A stretch of DNA of 64,000 nucleotides from Amycolatopsis jejuensis (GTDB lineage: Bacteria; Actinomycetota; Actinomycetes; Mycobacteriales; Pseudonocardiaceae). The translations under genes and the position numbers were made by a program. Shown piece after piece: positions 26,676 to 34,721 of the stretch. The notes under the pieces are model-generated. The model did no database searches. It was given only the letters and a program-made list of their open reading frames with translations, and was not told the origin of the DNA. Each line of letters begins with the position of its first letter. The first letter of the stretch is position 1. The DNA is taken from assembly GCF_000717335.1 (NCBI RefSeq), contig NZ_JNYZ01000006.1:62001-126000 (forward strand). Reading direction: 5' to 3'.

Positions 26676-27622
26676 ACCACCTCCCGCGGCTTGTCCGAGG
26701 GCTGCGCAATGCGTTCGAGCAGCAGGTCCACGGCCAGCTCACCCTGCCGCTCCGGGAACGTGGCGGCACTGGTGAGCGGGGTCGGCTGGAGCGCGGCCTC
26801 GCTGATGTCGTCGAAGCTCGCCAGCGCGACGCCGCGGCCGGGCTCGATGCCCCGGCGGCGCAGCGCGCTGACCACCCCGAGCGCGACCACATCGCTGTAC
26901 GCGACGATCGCGTCCGGGAGCGCACCCAGATCGAGCAGTTCCTCGGCGGCCCGGGTGCCCCCGGCGTGTTCGCCGTCGGTGGCGATCGACCAGTCCGGGC
27001 GCAGGGTGAGCCCGGGCGCGCGCAGCCCCGCCTCGCGCGCGGCGCGGACCGTGCAGCCGGGTAACCCGCCGAGGAAGGCGACCGAACGCACGCCCAGCCC
27101 GGCCAGGTGCTCCGCGACCTGGCGGGCCGCGTTCTCGTGGTCGACCAGCACGCAGTCGGCGGTGAGCCCGGGGACGCGACGGTCGATGAGCACATGCGGG
27201 ATCGCCGAGAGGCTGCGGGCGAGGGAGTCGGCCGGGGTTTCGGTGGCCGGCAGCAGCACGACCCCGTCGACCCGCTGCTCGACCATCGCCGACAGCAGCT
27301 TGTCCTGCCGGTCCAGCATGTCGCGGCTGTACCCGGTGAGCAGCGTGCAGCCGGCGCGGTGCGCGTGCTCCTCGACGGCCATCGTGACGTCGGCGTACCA
27401 CGGGTCGCGCACCCCGGTGAGCACCAGGCCGACCGTCATCGTGCGCTGCGTGCGGAGGTTGGCGGCCTGCCGGTTGTACACGTAACCGAGCCGGACCATC
27501 GTGTCCAGCACCCGCTGCTTCGTCGGCTCCGAAATCTTGGTGCTGCCACGGAGAACCAGGGAAACCGTCGCGCGCGAGACATTGCTTTCGGCCGCCACGT
27601 CGTTGATGGTCACCCGTGGCAT
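26609..27622 (-). CDS. LacI-family repressor (copy A)
   Basis: A 337-residue repressor. The helix-turn-helix INDVAAESNVSRATVSLVL (about 5-23) and hinge helix LGYVYNRQAANL are followed by a periplasmic-binding-protein-like domain (GLVLTGVRDPWYADVTMAVEE; VLLPATETP; ASFDDI). It binds a sugar-like inducer and a palindromic operator. A perfect palindrome lies between this gene and the divergent GMC/permease operon. The recognition helix SRATVSLVL is identical to that of the second LacI protein at 32723-33733, next to which the same operator sequence occurs. The 3' end overlaps the transporter gene by 67 bases. Confidence 0.92.
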   Translation of the reverse strand: MPRVTINDVAAESNVSRATVSLVLRGSTKISEPTKQRVLDTMVRLGYVYNRQAANLRTQRTMTVGLVLTGVRDPWYADVTMAVEEHAHRAGCTLLTGYSRDMLDRQDKLLSAMVEQRVDGVVLLPATETPADSLARSLSAIPHVLIDRRVPGLTADCVLVDHENAARQVAEHLAGLGVRSVAFLGGLPGCTVRAAREAGLRAPGLTLRPDWSIATDGEHAGGTRAAEELLDLGALPDAIVAYSDVVALGVVSALRRRGIEPGRGVALASFDDISEAALQPTPLTSAATFPERQGELAVDLLLERIAQPSDKPREVVYPSELRVRESTSDWAGRRSGR

Positions 27623-27673
27623 GCGCCCCTCCGTCTCCGCTGTCTGCCCGCGAGTGTAGCCGGGCGTCCGCCG

Positions 27674-27702
27674 TTGACACCCGGGTGGCGCGGGCGTATG
27701 GT
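27674..27702 (+). promoter_or_regulatory. Strong promoter of the GMC/permease operon
   Basis: Perfect -35 TTGACA at 27674-27679 and TATGGT at 27697-27702, separated by 17 bases. The LacI-type operator starts 7 bases after the -10 element and so covers the likely start of transcription, which is the classic position for repression. Confidence 0.7.
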
Positions 27703-27709
27703 TCCCCGT

Positions 27710-27729
27710 CAGGTAGATCGATCTACCAA
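27710..27729. promoter_or_regulatory. LacI-type operator, copy 1
   Basis: The 20-base sequence CAGGTAGATCGATCTACCAA contains the perfect 16-bp palindrome GGTAGATCGATCTACC (27712-27727). The same 20 bases occur once more at 32692-32711. It lies between repressor A and the operon it faces. Confidence 0.85.
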
Positions 27730-27813
27730 CGTAGTACCAAGGAAAACGGGCGGGCCGCTTCGAGGCCGCGATCATCCGGAAAACACATCACTGGACAGGC
27801 GAGGGTTGAGTCA

Positions 27814-29397
27814 ATGACGAGCAACGGCCTGCCGGACCACGGCACAGCTTCCCGCGGCGGGAGCCCGCCCCGGGAAGCGGACATCATCGTCATCGGGGCC
27901 GGGATGGGCGGTGGCACCCTCGCCTACGCGCTGCGCGACGCGGGCGCGAAGGTGCTGCTGGTCGAGCGCGGTGGGTACCTGCCTGCCGAACGGCAGAACT
28001 GGGAACCGAAAGCCGTGTTCTCCGGCCGGTACAAACCTGCCGAGTCCTGGGTGGACAGTGCCGGGCGCGCGTACACCCCGGGCATGCACTACTTCGTCGG
28101 CGGCAACACGAAAATGTACGGCGCCGCGCTGACCCGGTTCCGCGAGGAGGACTTCGGGGAGCTCACCCACCACGGCGGCGAATCCCCGGCGTGGCCGGTC
28201 GGCTACCGCGAGCTCGAGCCGTACTACACGGCGGCGGAATCGCTGTACCGCGTGCACGGCGAGGTGGGACAGGATCCCACCGAACCCCGGCATTCCCGGG
28301 ATTTCCCGTATCCGCCGCTGCCGCACGAGGCCGCGGTCGCCCGGCTCGGCGACCGGCTGCGCGCACAGGGCCTGCACCCGTTCCACCTGCCGATGGGCAT
28401 CGACTACCGGCCCGGCGGAAAATGCGTCTGGTGCGCGACGTGCGACGGATTCCCGTGCCTGGTCCAGGCGAAGAGCGACGCCGAGGTGTGCGCGATCCGG
28501 CCGGCGCTGGAGTCCGGGAACGTCGAAATCAGCACGCACACCAAGGTCCTCCGGCTGAAGACCGGGCCGGACGGCAAGCGCGTGGTGGCCGCGGAGGTCG
28601 AGCGCGACGGCGAACGGTTCGAGCTGCGCGCGGACACCTTCGTGGTGGCCGCCGGTGCCGCGAACACGACCGCAATTCTGTTGCGCAGCGGGGAAAACGG
28701 CCTCGCGAACGGGTCGGACCAGCTCGGCCGCAACTACATGCAGCACCACATGTCCGCGGTGATGGCCGTGGCCGCCCGGCCGGGGCAGACCGTGTTCCAG
28801 AAGACCATCGGGGTCAACGATTTCTACCTCGGCGGCGCGCACTGGCAGTACCCGATGGGCAGCGCGGCCACGTTCGGCAAGCTCACCGGCGAGATCCTGC
28901 ACCAGGCCCGGCGCGCCGTCCCGGCCGCGGTGCTCGACCAGCTCGGCCGCCGCAGCGTCGACTGGTGGCTGATGACCGAAGACCTGCCCGACCCGGAGAA
29001 CCGCGTCACGCTCGATGCGTCCGGCCGGATCGCGGTCCGGCGGACCCTGAACAACCACGAGCCGCACACCCGGCTGATCCGCGCGGTGAAGAAGATGCTG
29101 GCCAAGGCCGGGTACCCGGTGGCGTTCCACCAGGAGTTCGGCCTCGAGACCAACTCACACCACTGCGGTACCGCCCGGATGGGCACCGACCCGGCGGTCT
29201 CGGTCGTCGACGCCCACGGCAAGGCACACGACCTGGAGAACCTGTACGTCGCGGACTCCTCCGTCTTCCCGGCGTCCGGCGCGAACAACCCGTCGCTCAC
29301 CATCGCCGCGCTCGCGTTGCGGATGGCCCACCAGCGGTTCGGCGTCACGGACCTGCTCGACCGCATGCATTCCCCGCTCTCCCCTGCAACCCGCTGA
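27814..29397 (+). CDS. GMC-family flavoprotein oxidoreductase
   Basis: A 527-residue FAD enzyme. Dinucleotide site IVIGAGMGGGTLAY (about 27-40), VGGNTKMYGAALTRFR in the substrate region, and the C-terminal GMC signature with SHHCGTARMGTDP and SVFPASGANNPSLTIAALALR. A pair of adjacent His and the ANNP motif mark the active site. Members oxidise alcohols or sugars to aldehydes, ketones or lactones. The form without a signal peptide resembles the membrane-linked choline/gluconate dehydrogenase group. It is the first gene of the operator-controlled operon, 9 bases before a permease. Confidence 0.9.
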   Translation: MTSNGLPDHGTASRGGSPPREADIIVIGAGMGGGTLAYALRDAGAKVLLVERGGYLPAERQNWEPKAVFSGRYKPAESWVDSAGRAYTPGMHYFVGGNTKMYGAALTRFREEDFGELTHHGGESPAWPVGYRELEPYYTAAESLYRVHGEVGQDPTEPRHSRDFPYPPLPHEAAVARLGDRLRAQGLHPFHLPMGIDYRPGGKCVWCATCDGFPCLVQAKSDAEVCAIRPALESGNVEISTHTKVLRLKTGPDGKRVVAAEVERDGERFELRADTFVVAAGAANTTAILLRSGENGLANGSDQLGRNYMQHHMSAVMAVAARPGQTVFQKTIGVNDFYLGGAHWQYPMGSAATFGKLTGEILHQARRAVPAAVLDQLGRRSVDWWLMTEDLPDPENRVTLDASGRIAVRRTLNNHEPHTRLIRAVKKMLAKAGYPVAFHQEFGLETNSHHCGTARMGTDPAVSVVDAHGKAHDLENLYVADSSVFPASGANNPSLTIAALALRMAHQRFGVTDLLDRMHSPLSPATR

Positions 29398-29406
29398 GAG
29401 GTCGTC

Positions 29407-30849
29407 ATGGGATTTTCCTCCAGAACCGGCAAGACCGACCTGCATCCGGGTTTCGAGCGGCAGATCGGCCCGATGCAGGCCACCGCCATCAACATGACCC
29501 AGATGTGCGGCATCGGGCCGTTCCTCACGATCCCGCTGATGGTCGCCGCGATGGGCGGTCCGCAGGCGATGTTCGGCTGGGTGGTCGGCGCGCTGATCGT
29601 GCTCGCCGACGGCCTGATCTGGGCCGAGCTCGGCGCGGCGATGCCCGGCGCCGGCGGCACCTACCTGTACCTGCGCGAGGCGTTCCAGTACCGCACCGGG
29701 CGGCTGATGCCGTTCCTCTTCGCCTGGAGCGCGGTGCTGTTCATCCCGCTGATCATGGCGACCGGCGTGATCGGGCTCGTGCAGTACCTCGGGTTCCTGG
29801 TACCGGGCCTGGTCGACGCGGACGGCAACACCACGACGGTGGGTCACCTCGTCGGGATCGGCGTGGTCGCGCTGGTGGTCTTCGCGCTGTATCGCCGGAC
29901 CCGGCAGATCAGCAAGTTCACCACGGTGCTGTTCGCGATCATGGTGTTCACCGTTCTCACGGTGATCGTGGCGGCCTTCGCCGACTTCCACGCGAGCTAC
30001 GCGTTCGCCTTCACCCCGGGTGCGTTCGAGCTTTTCGGCGGCCCGTTCTGGACCGGCCTCGGCGCCGGTCTCGTGATCGCGATCTACGACTACCTCGGGT
30101 ACAACACGAGTGCGTACCTCGGCGCGGAAATCCGCAATCCCGGCCGCACGATCCCGCGGTCCATCGTGGCGTCGATCGTCGGGATCATGTCGTTCTACCT
30201 GGTGCTGCAGATCGGCGTGCTCGGCGCGATGCCGTGGGAAGAGCTCTCGAAGTCGACCTCGATGGCGTCGCAGATCCTGCAGCTGGCCTGGGGGACCACC
30301 GCGGCGAAGATTCTCACCGTGGCGATCGTGATCACCGCATTCGGCGCCATTTTCGCCGGTCTGCTCGGCGGTTCGCGAGTGCCCTACGAAGCGGCGCGGG
30401 ACAAGCTTTTCCTGCCCTGGTTCGGCCGGCTGCACCCGCGGCTGAAGCTCCCGACTGTCGGCCTGCTCGCGATGGGCGTCGTCACGGCGATCGGCTCGCT
30501 GTTCGACCTGTCCGACGTGATCGCCATGCTCACCGCGGTCTTCGTCCTCGTGCAGTCGATTTCGCAGGTCGTCGCCCTCACCGTGCTGCGCCGCCGCCAG
30601 CCCGGCCTGCACCGCCCGTACCGGCAGTGGCTGTACCCGGTGCCCAGCGTGGTCGCGCTCGCCGGATGGGTCTTCATCTACACCCAGTCCGGTACCCAGG
30701 CGATCCTGCTGTCGCTGCTGTGGGTCGCCGCGGGCGGGATCGCGTTCCTGATCTGGGCTCGGTTCGAACGCACCTGGCCGTTCGGGCCGAAGGAGATCAA
30801 GGAGCAGTTCCTGACGGAAACCAGCCGGGCGACGGAGAGTGCCGGATGA
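29407..30849 (+). CDS. APC-family permease
   Basis: A 480-residue, roughly 12-helix transporter of the amino acid-polyamine-organocation family. Helix 1 region INMTQMCGIGPFLTIPLM and the following GGPQAMFGWVVGALIVLADGLIWAELGAAMPGAGGTYLYL stretch are typical. It moves an amine, amino acid or related compound across the membrane, probably by proton symport. Located between a GMC oxidoreductase and an SDR in one transcription unit, it is the best candidate for the uptake step of the pathway. Its stop overlaps the SDR start (ATGA). Confidence 0.88.
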   Translation: MGFSSRTGKTDLHPGFERQIGPMQATAINMTQMCGIGPFLTIPLMVAAMGGPQAMFGWVVGALIVLADGLIWAELGAAMPGAGGTYLYLREAFQYRTGRLMPFLFAWSAVLFIPLIMATGVIGLVQYLGFLVPGLVDADGNTTTVGHLVGIGVVALVVFALYRRTRQISKFTTVLFAIMVFTVLTVIVAAFADFHASYAFAFTPGAFELFGGPFWTGLGAGLVIAIYDYLGYNTSAYLGAEIRNPGRTIPRSIVASIVGIMSFYLVLQIGVLGAMPWEELSKSTSMASQILQLAWGTTAAKILTVAIVITAFGAIFAGLLGGSRVPYEAARDKLFLPWFGRLHPRLKLPTVGLLAMGVVTAIGSLFDLSDVIAMLTAVFVLVQSISQVVALTVLRRRQPGLHRPYRQWLYPVPSVVALAGWVFIYTQSGTQAILLSLLWVAAGGIAFLIWARFERTWPFGPKEIKEQFLTETSRATESAG

Positions 30850-31559
30850 GGCTCGCGGGGAAGGTCGCGGTGGTGACCGGCGGCGGGTCCGGGATCGGCC
30901 GGGCGATCGCCGAGGAGTTCACCCGGGCCGGGGCGCAGGTCGTGGTGGTCGACCGGACAGGCGAATCCGGGGTCATCGGCGATGTCGGCCGTGCGGAAAC
31001 CTGGGACGAGGTCCGGGAAACGGTCCTTGAGCGGTGGGGCCGCTGGGATGTACTGGTCAACAATGCGGGGTACGGAATCCGCGCCACCGCGGAGAAAACC
31101 TCGCTGGACGAGTGGCAGGCAATTCTGCAAACCAATGTCACGAGCGTATTCCTCGGCTCCCGCGCGGCAGTTCCGGTGATGCGGGAAAACGGCGGCGGGA
31201 GCGTGGTGAACATGGCTTCGGTGGCCGGGACGATCGGCATGGCGGAACGTGCGGCTTACTGCGCAACGAAAGCAGCGGTGGTCGGCCTCACGAAAGCGAT
31301 GTCGGTGGACCACGCGGCCGACGGTATCCGGTTCAACTGCGTGGCCCCCGGAACCATCGACACGCCGTATTTCACGAAAATCGCCGCTGAAGTGGACGAC
31401 GTCGAAGCCTTCCGGGCCGGGCTCGCCGCGCGGCAGCCGCTCGGCCGTCTCGGGCAACCGGCGGAGGTCGCTGCGGCGGCATTGTTCCTGGCGTCGGCGG
31501 AATCGTCGTTCGCCACCGGTTCGGTCGTGACCGTCGACGGAGGGATGAGCGTATGGTGA
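30846..31559 (+). CDS. Short-chain dehydrogenase/reductase (SDR)
   Basis: A 237-residue classical SDR. TGGGSGIGRAI (about 11-21) binds NAD(P); NNAGYG, the catalytic Ser in NMASVAG, and YCATK with Tyr and Lys complete the active site. The Asp after the second strand (VVDRTG) favours NAD over NADP. It oxidises or reduces a secondary alcohol/ketone. It overlaps both neighbours, the APC permease and the DUF993 gene, so it belongs to the same operon. The longer frame through this region is only a shadow. Confidence 0.92.
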   Translation: MRLAGKVAVVTGGGSGIGRAIAEEFTRAGAQVVVVDRTGESGVIGDVGRAETWDEVRETVLERWGRWDVLVNNAGYGIRATAEKTSLDEWQAILQTNVTSVFLGSRAAVPVMRENGGGSVVNMASVAGTIGMAERAAYCATKAAVVGLTKAMSVDHAADGIRFNCVAPGTIDTPYFTKIAAEVDDVEAFRAGLAARQPLGRLGQPAEVAAAALFLASAESSFATGSVVTVDGGMSVW

Positions 31560-32698
31560 TCCATCTTCCGGACGGGATCGGCGAGTACCGGCTCGGTTCG
31601 CCGGGCTGCTTCTTGCCGCCCGCAGCCCCGTTCCGATCGCGGATCGCTTACGCCGCAGCGCACGTCGTCCCGGACGCGGCGGCGGACAACACGCCCGGCG
31701 CTCCGCCGAAACTGGACTGGGACCGCACGCTCGCGTTCCGGCACGAGCTGTGGCGCTGGGGTTTCGGCGTCGCCGAGGCCATGGACACCGCGCAACGCGG
31801 AATGGGTCTCGACTGGCCCACCGCGGCCGAGTTGATCCGCCGTTCGGCCGCCGAGGCCAGGTCGGCCGGCGCCCGGATTGCTGTCGGTGTCGGCACCGAC
31901 CAGGTGACCGACCCGTCGCTCCCGCAGGTGATGGCGGCGTACCGGGAACAGCTCGCGGTGGCGGAAGACGCGGGTGCCACGCCGATCCTCATGGCCAGCC
32001 GGGCGCTCGCCCAAGTGGCGCGGTCCGCGGACGACTACGCCGAGGTGTACGACTCCCTGCTGGCCGAGGTGTCCCGTCCAGTGATCCTGCACTGGCTGGG
32101 CGACGCGTTCGACCCGCAGCTCGCCGGATACTGGGGCTCGGCCGACCTGGACGACGCGGCCGAAACGGTGTTGTCCCTGATCAGCCGCCACGCGAAGCGG
32201 ATCGACGGGATCAAGCTGTCGCTCCTCGACGCCGACCGCGAACGGTCCCTGCGGCAACGGCTGCCGGCCGGAGTGCGGATGTACACCGGCGACGATTTCC
32301 ACTACAGCGAGCTGATCGAGGGCGACGGCACCGGGTACAGCGATGCCTTGCTCGGCGTGTTCGCCGCGATCGCGCCGGCCGCGTCGCATGCCTTGCAGGC
32401 TCTCGACAACGGTGACGCCGCCACGTATCGCAAGGTGCTGGCGCCGACCGTGCCGCTCGCCCGGCAGCTGTTCGCGGCCCCGACGTATCACTACAAGACC
32501 GGAATCGTCTTCCTGGCCTGGCTCAACGGCCACCAGGACCACTTCGGCATGGTGAACGGCGCCCAGCACGGGCGGAGCCGAGCACACCTGACCGAGGTGT
32601 TCCGGCTGGCTGACCAGGCCGGGCTGCTGCGCGATCCCGAGCTGGCCGTCCACCGGATGCAGACGTTTCTGGCCGAGTCGGCTACGCTACGCAGGTAG
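31553..32698 (+). CDS. DUF993-family (dihydrodipicolinate synthase-like TIM barrel) protein
   Basis: A 381-residue protein that I assign to DUF993, annotated in databases as dihydrodipicolinate synthase family. The alternating pattern of a TIM barrel is clear: IAVGVGTDQVTD, GATPILMASRAL, VILHWLGDAFDP, IDGIKLSLLDAD with a Lys at the place of the Schiff-base Lys, and MYTGDDFHYSELI. An aldolase-type reaction through that Lys (about residue 221) is plausible but unproven. The family typically occurs beside Gfo/Idh/MocA and LacI genes, as here. Its stop codon lies inside operator copy 2. Confidence 0.82.
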   Translation: MVIHLPDGIGEYRLGSPGCFLPPAAPFRSRIAYAAAHVVPDAAADNTPGAPPKLDWDRTLAFRHELWRWGFGVAEAMDTAQRGMGLDWPTAAELIRRSAAEARSAGARIAVGVGTDQVTDPSLPQVMAAYREQLAVAEDAGATPILMASRALAQVARSADDYAEVYDSLLAEVSRPVILHWLGDAFDPQLAGYWGSADLDDAAETVLSLISRHAKRIDGIKLSLLDADRERSLRQRLPAGVRMYTGDDFHYSELIEGDGTGYSDALLGVFAAIAPAASHALQALDNGDAATYRKVLAPTVPLARQLFAAPTYHYKTGIVFLAWLNGHQDHFGMVNGAQHGRSRAHLTEVFRLADQAGLLRDPELAVHRMQTFLAESATLRR

Positions 32699-32711
32699 AT
32701 CGATCTACCAA
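32692..32711. promoter_or_regulatory. LacI-type operator, copy 2
   Basis: Identical over 20 bases to the operator at 27710-27729. It overlaps the stop codon of the DUF993 gene and lies 11 bases before the second LacI gene, just ahead of that gene's GGAGG ribosome site. Binding here could shut an internal promoter or block read-through of the upstream operon. Confidence 0.85.
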
Positions 32712-32722
32712 TAGGAGGGGAA

Positions 32723-33733
32723 GTGGCACGCGTCCGGCTCAAGGACATCGCGGCGGCTTGCGGTGTTTCGCGGGCGACGGTCTCGCTGGTGCTGCAGGAC
32801 AGCGGGCGGGTGTCGCACGGGACGAAGGAGCGCGTGCGGGAGGCCATGCACCGGATGGGATACGTCTACGACCGGCGGGCGGCACTCCGCGCGAGCCGGA
32901 CGATGATCGTCGGGCTTGTGACCACCCACGTCCGCAATCCGTACTTCGCCGAGCTGTCCATGGCGATCGAAGGCGCGCTGTACGACCAGGGGTACACCCT
33001 GCTGCTCGGCTACAGCCGGGACGACGCCGCTCAGCAGGCCCGGCTGCTCGAAGGCATGATCGAGCACCGCGTCGACGGCCTGCTGATCGTCCCGGCGTAC
33101 CAGACCGACCGTGCCGCCCTCGAACGCACGCTGGCCGCTTCCGCGACGCCGCACGTGCTTGTCGCGAGGCATGTCGAGGGGTTCGACGCGGATTACGTCG
33201 GGGTGGACAACGTCCGCGCGGCCGAGCTCGTGGGCGCGCATCTGGCCGAGCAGGGGTACCAGCGCGTCGCCTTCCTCGGCGGCCCGGCGGGTTCGACGGC
33301 CCGCGCCGAGCGGGAGTACGGGCTGCGGAAAGCGCTGGAGGCGCACGGCCGCGAGCTGGACCCGGCGTTGTCCATCGCCACCAGCGCCGACCGTGACGGC
33401 GGCGCGGCGGCCGTGCAGCACCTGCTCGCGGCGGGGCAGGTACCGGACGCGGTCGTCTGCTACAGCGACGTCACCGCGTTCGGTGCGATGGCGGCGTTGC
33501 GGTCTGCCGGGACCATCGCGGTGGCGAGCTTCGACGATCTTCCCGCGGCCGCGCAGCACCAGCCGCCGCTCACCTCGGTCGCCACTTTCCCTGCCCAGAC
33601 CGGCCTCGACGCCGCCCTGCTGCTGCAGGCGCGGATCGACGACCCGGCTCTTCCGTCCCGCAGCGTCCTGCTCACCCCGCGGCTGCATGCGCGGGAATCG
33701 ACGCTCGGCCCGAACGAACGGAGTACGACATGA
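32723..33733 (+). CDS. LacI-family repressor (copy B)
   Basis: A 336-residue repressor. The helix-turn-helix LKDIAAACGVSRATVSLVL and hinge MGYVYDRRAALRA match copy A, with an identical SRATVSLVL recognition helix; the sensor domain differs more (MAIEGALYDQGYTLLLGYSR; NVRAAELVGAHLAEQGY). It begins with GTG after a GGAGG site. The operator copy 2 just upstream implies self-control. Two repressors with different sensors but one operator would let the pathway answer to two different inducers. Its stop overlaps the Gfo/Idh/MocA start. Confidence 0.92.
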   Translation: MARVRLKDIAAACGVSRATVSLVLQDSGRVSHGTKERVREAMHRMGYVYDRRAALRASRTMIVGLVTTHVRNPYFAELSMAIEGALYDQGYTLLLGYSRDDAAQQARLLEGMIEHRVDGLLIVPAYQTDRAALERTLAASATPHVLVARHVEGFDADYVGVDNVRAAELVGAHLAEQGYQRVAFLGGPAGSTARAEREYGLRKALEAHGRELDPALSIATSADRDGGAAAVQHLLAAGQVPDAVVCYSDVTAFGAMAALRSAGTIAVASFDDLPAAAQHQPPLTSVATFPAQTGLDAALLLQARIDDPALPSRSVLLTPRLHARESTLGPNERSTT

Positions 33734-34713
33734 GCACCCTGCGCTGGGGCCTCGTCGGCGCGAGTGACATCGCCGCCACCCGGATGATCCCCGCCATGCG
33801 GCGGCTCGGGCATCCGGTGACCGCGGTGTGCAGCTCGTCGGCGGCGCATGCGGCGGATTACGCCGACCGCAACGAAATCCCGTACCACACCACCGATCTC
33901 GACGCCTTCCTGAACCGGGACGACATCGACGCCGTCTACCTCAGCTCCACCAATGAACGGCACTGTCCACAAGCGATTGCGGCTGCGGCGGCGGGTAAAC
34001 ACGTGCTCTGTGAGAAGCCGCTCGCGCTGACGATCGAGGATGCCGAGTCGATGGTCGCGGCTTGCGTCAAGGCAGGCGTGACCTTCGCGGTGAACCATCA
34101 TCTTCCCGGCGCGGCAACGCATCGGGAGATCCGGCGGCTGGTTGCCGGGGGAGCGGTCGGGCGGCCCCTTGCAGTGCGGGTGTTTCACGCGGTGTCGTTG
34201 CCGGAGCGGCTTCGTGGCTGGCGGCTGCAGGATTCGACCGCGGGTGCCGGGGTTGTCCTCGACATCACCTGTCACAGCGCATCGGTGGTCAACGCGTTGC
34301 TGGGATCGCCGCAAGCGGTCACCGCGCTTTCGGTGCGGCAGGGCGAGTGGGACAGCGTGGTCGACGACGCCGCGATGTCGGTGGTGCGTTACGAAGGCGA
34401 CGTTCTGGCGCAGCTGCACGACGCGTTCACCGTCGGCTACGCCAGCACAGGCTTCGAAGTCCACGGCACCGAAGGGTCGATCGTCGCCACCGACGTGATG
34501 ACGCAGGATCCGGTCGGGCGGGTGGTGCTCCGCGATTCCGCCGGGGTTCGGGAGATCGAGATCCCGGACCGGCCGGATCTGTACGAGACCGTCCTGACCG
34601 CCTTCGCCGCGGACGAACCCTCCGTCACCGCGGCGGACGGCATCGACGCGCTGTCAGTGGCGCTGGCCGTGCGGCGGTCGGCCGAAACCGGCCAGACGGT
34701 CGACCTGACCTAG
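33730..34713 (+). CDS. Gfo/Idh/MocA-family oxidoreductase
   Basis: A 327-residue NAD(P)-dependent enzyme. N-terminal Rossmann fold GLVGASDIAATRMIPA (about 7-22), the conserved EKPLAL (about 96-101) with the catalytic Lys, and a C-terminal mixed-sheet domain ending in TVDLT. Asp/His residues in LDITCHSASVVNALLG (about 177-192) are the usual proton-relay positions. The family oxidises or epimerises sugars, inositols and related polyols. Its ATG overlaps the repressor B stop (ATGA), placing it in the second half of the pathway cluster. Confidence 0.9.
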   Translation: MSTLRWGLVGASDIAATRMIPAMRRLGHPVTAVCSSSAAHAADYADRNEIPYHTTDLDAFLNRDDIDAVYLSSTNERHCPQAIAAAAAGKHVLCEKPLALTIEDAESMVAACVKAGVTFAVNHHLPGAATHREIRRLVAGGAVGRPLAVRVFHAVSLPERLRGWRLQDSTAGAGVVLDITCHSASVVNALLGSPQAVTALSVRQGEWDSVVDDAAMSVVRYEGDVLAQLHDAFTVGYASTGFEVHGTEGSIVATDVMTQDPVGRVVLRDSAGVREIEIPDRPDLYETVLTAFAADEPSVTAADGIDALSVALAVRRSAETGQTVDLT

Positions 34714-34721
34714 GAGACATC

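Noticed and set aside
28191-31559. 1122-residue plus-strand frame across the GMC, APC and SDR genes
   Set aside because: Only its last 237 codons (30846-31559) are a real SDR gene. The rest is an Arg/Pro-rich shadow of the GMC and permease genes in another frame.
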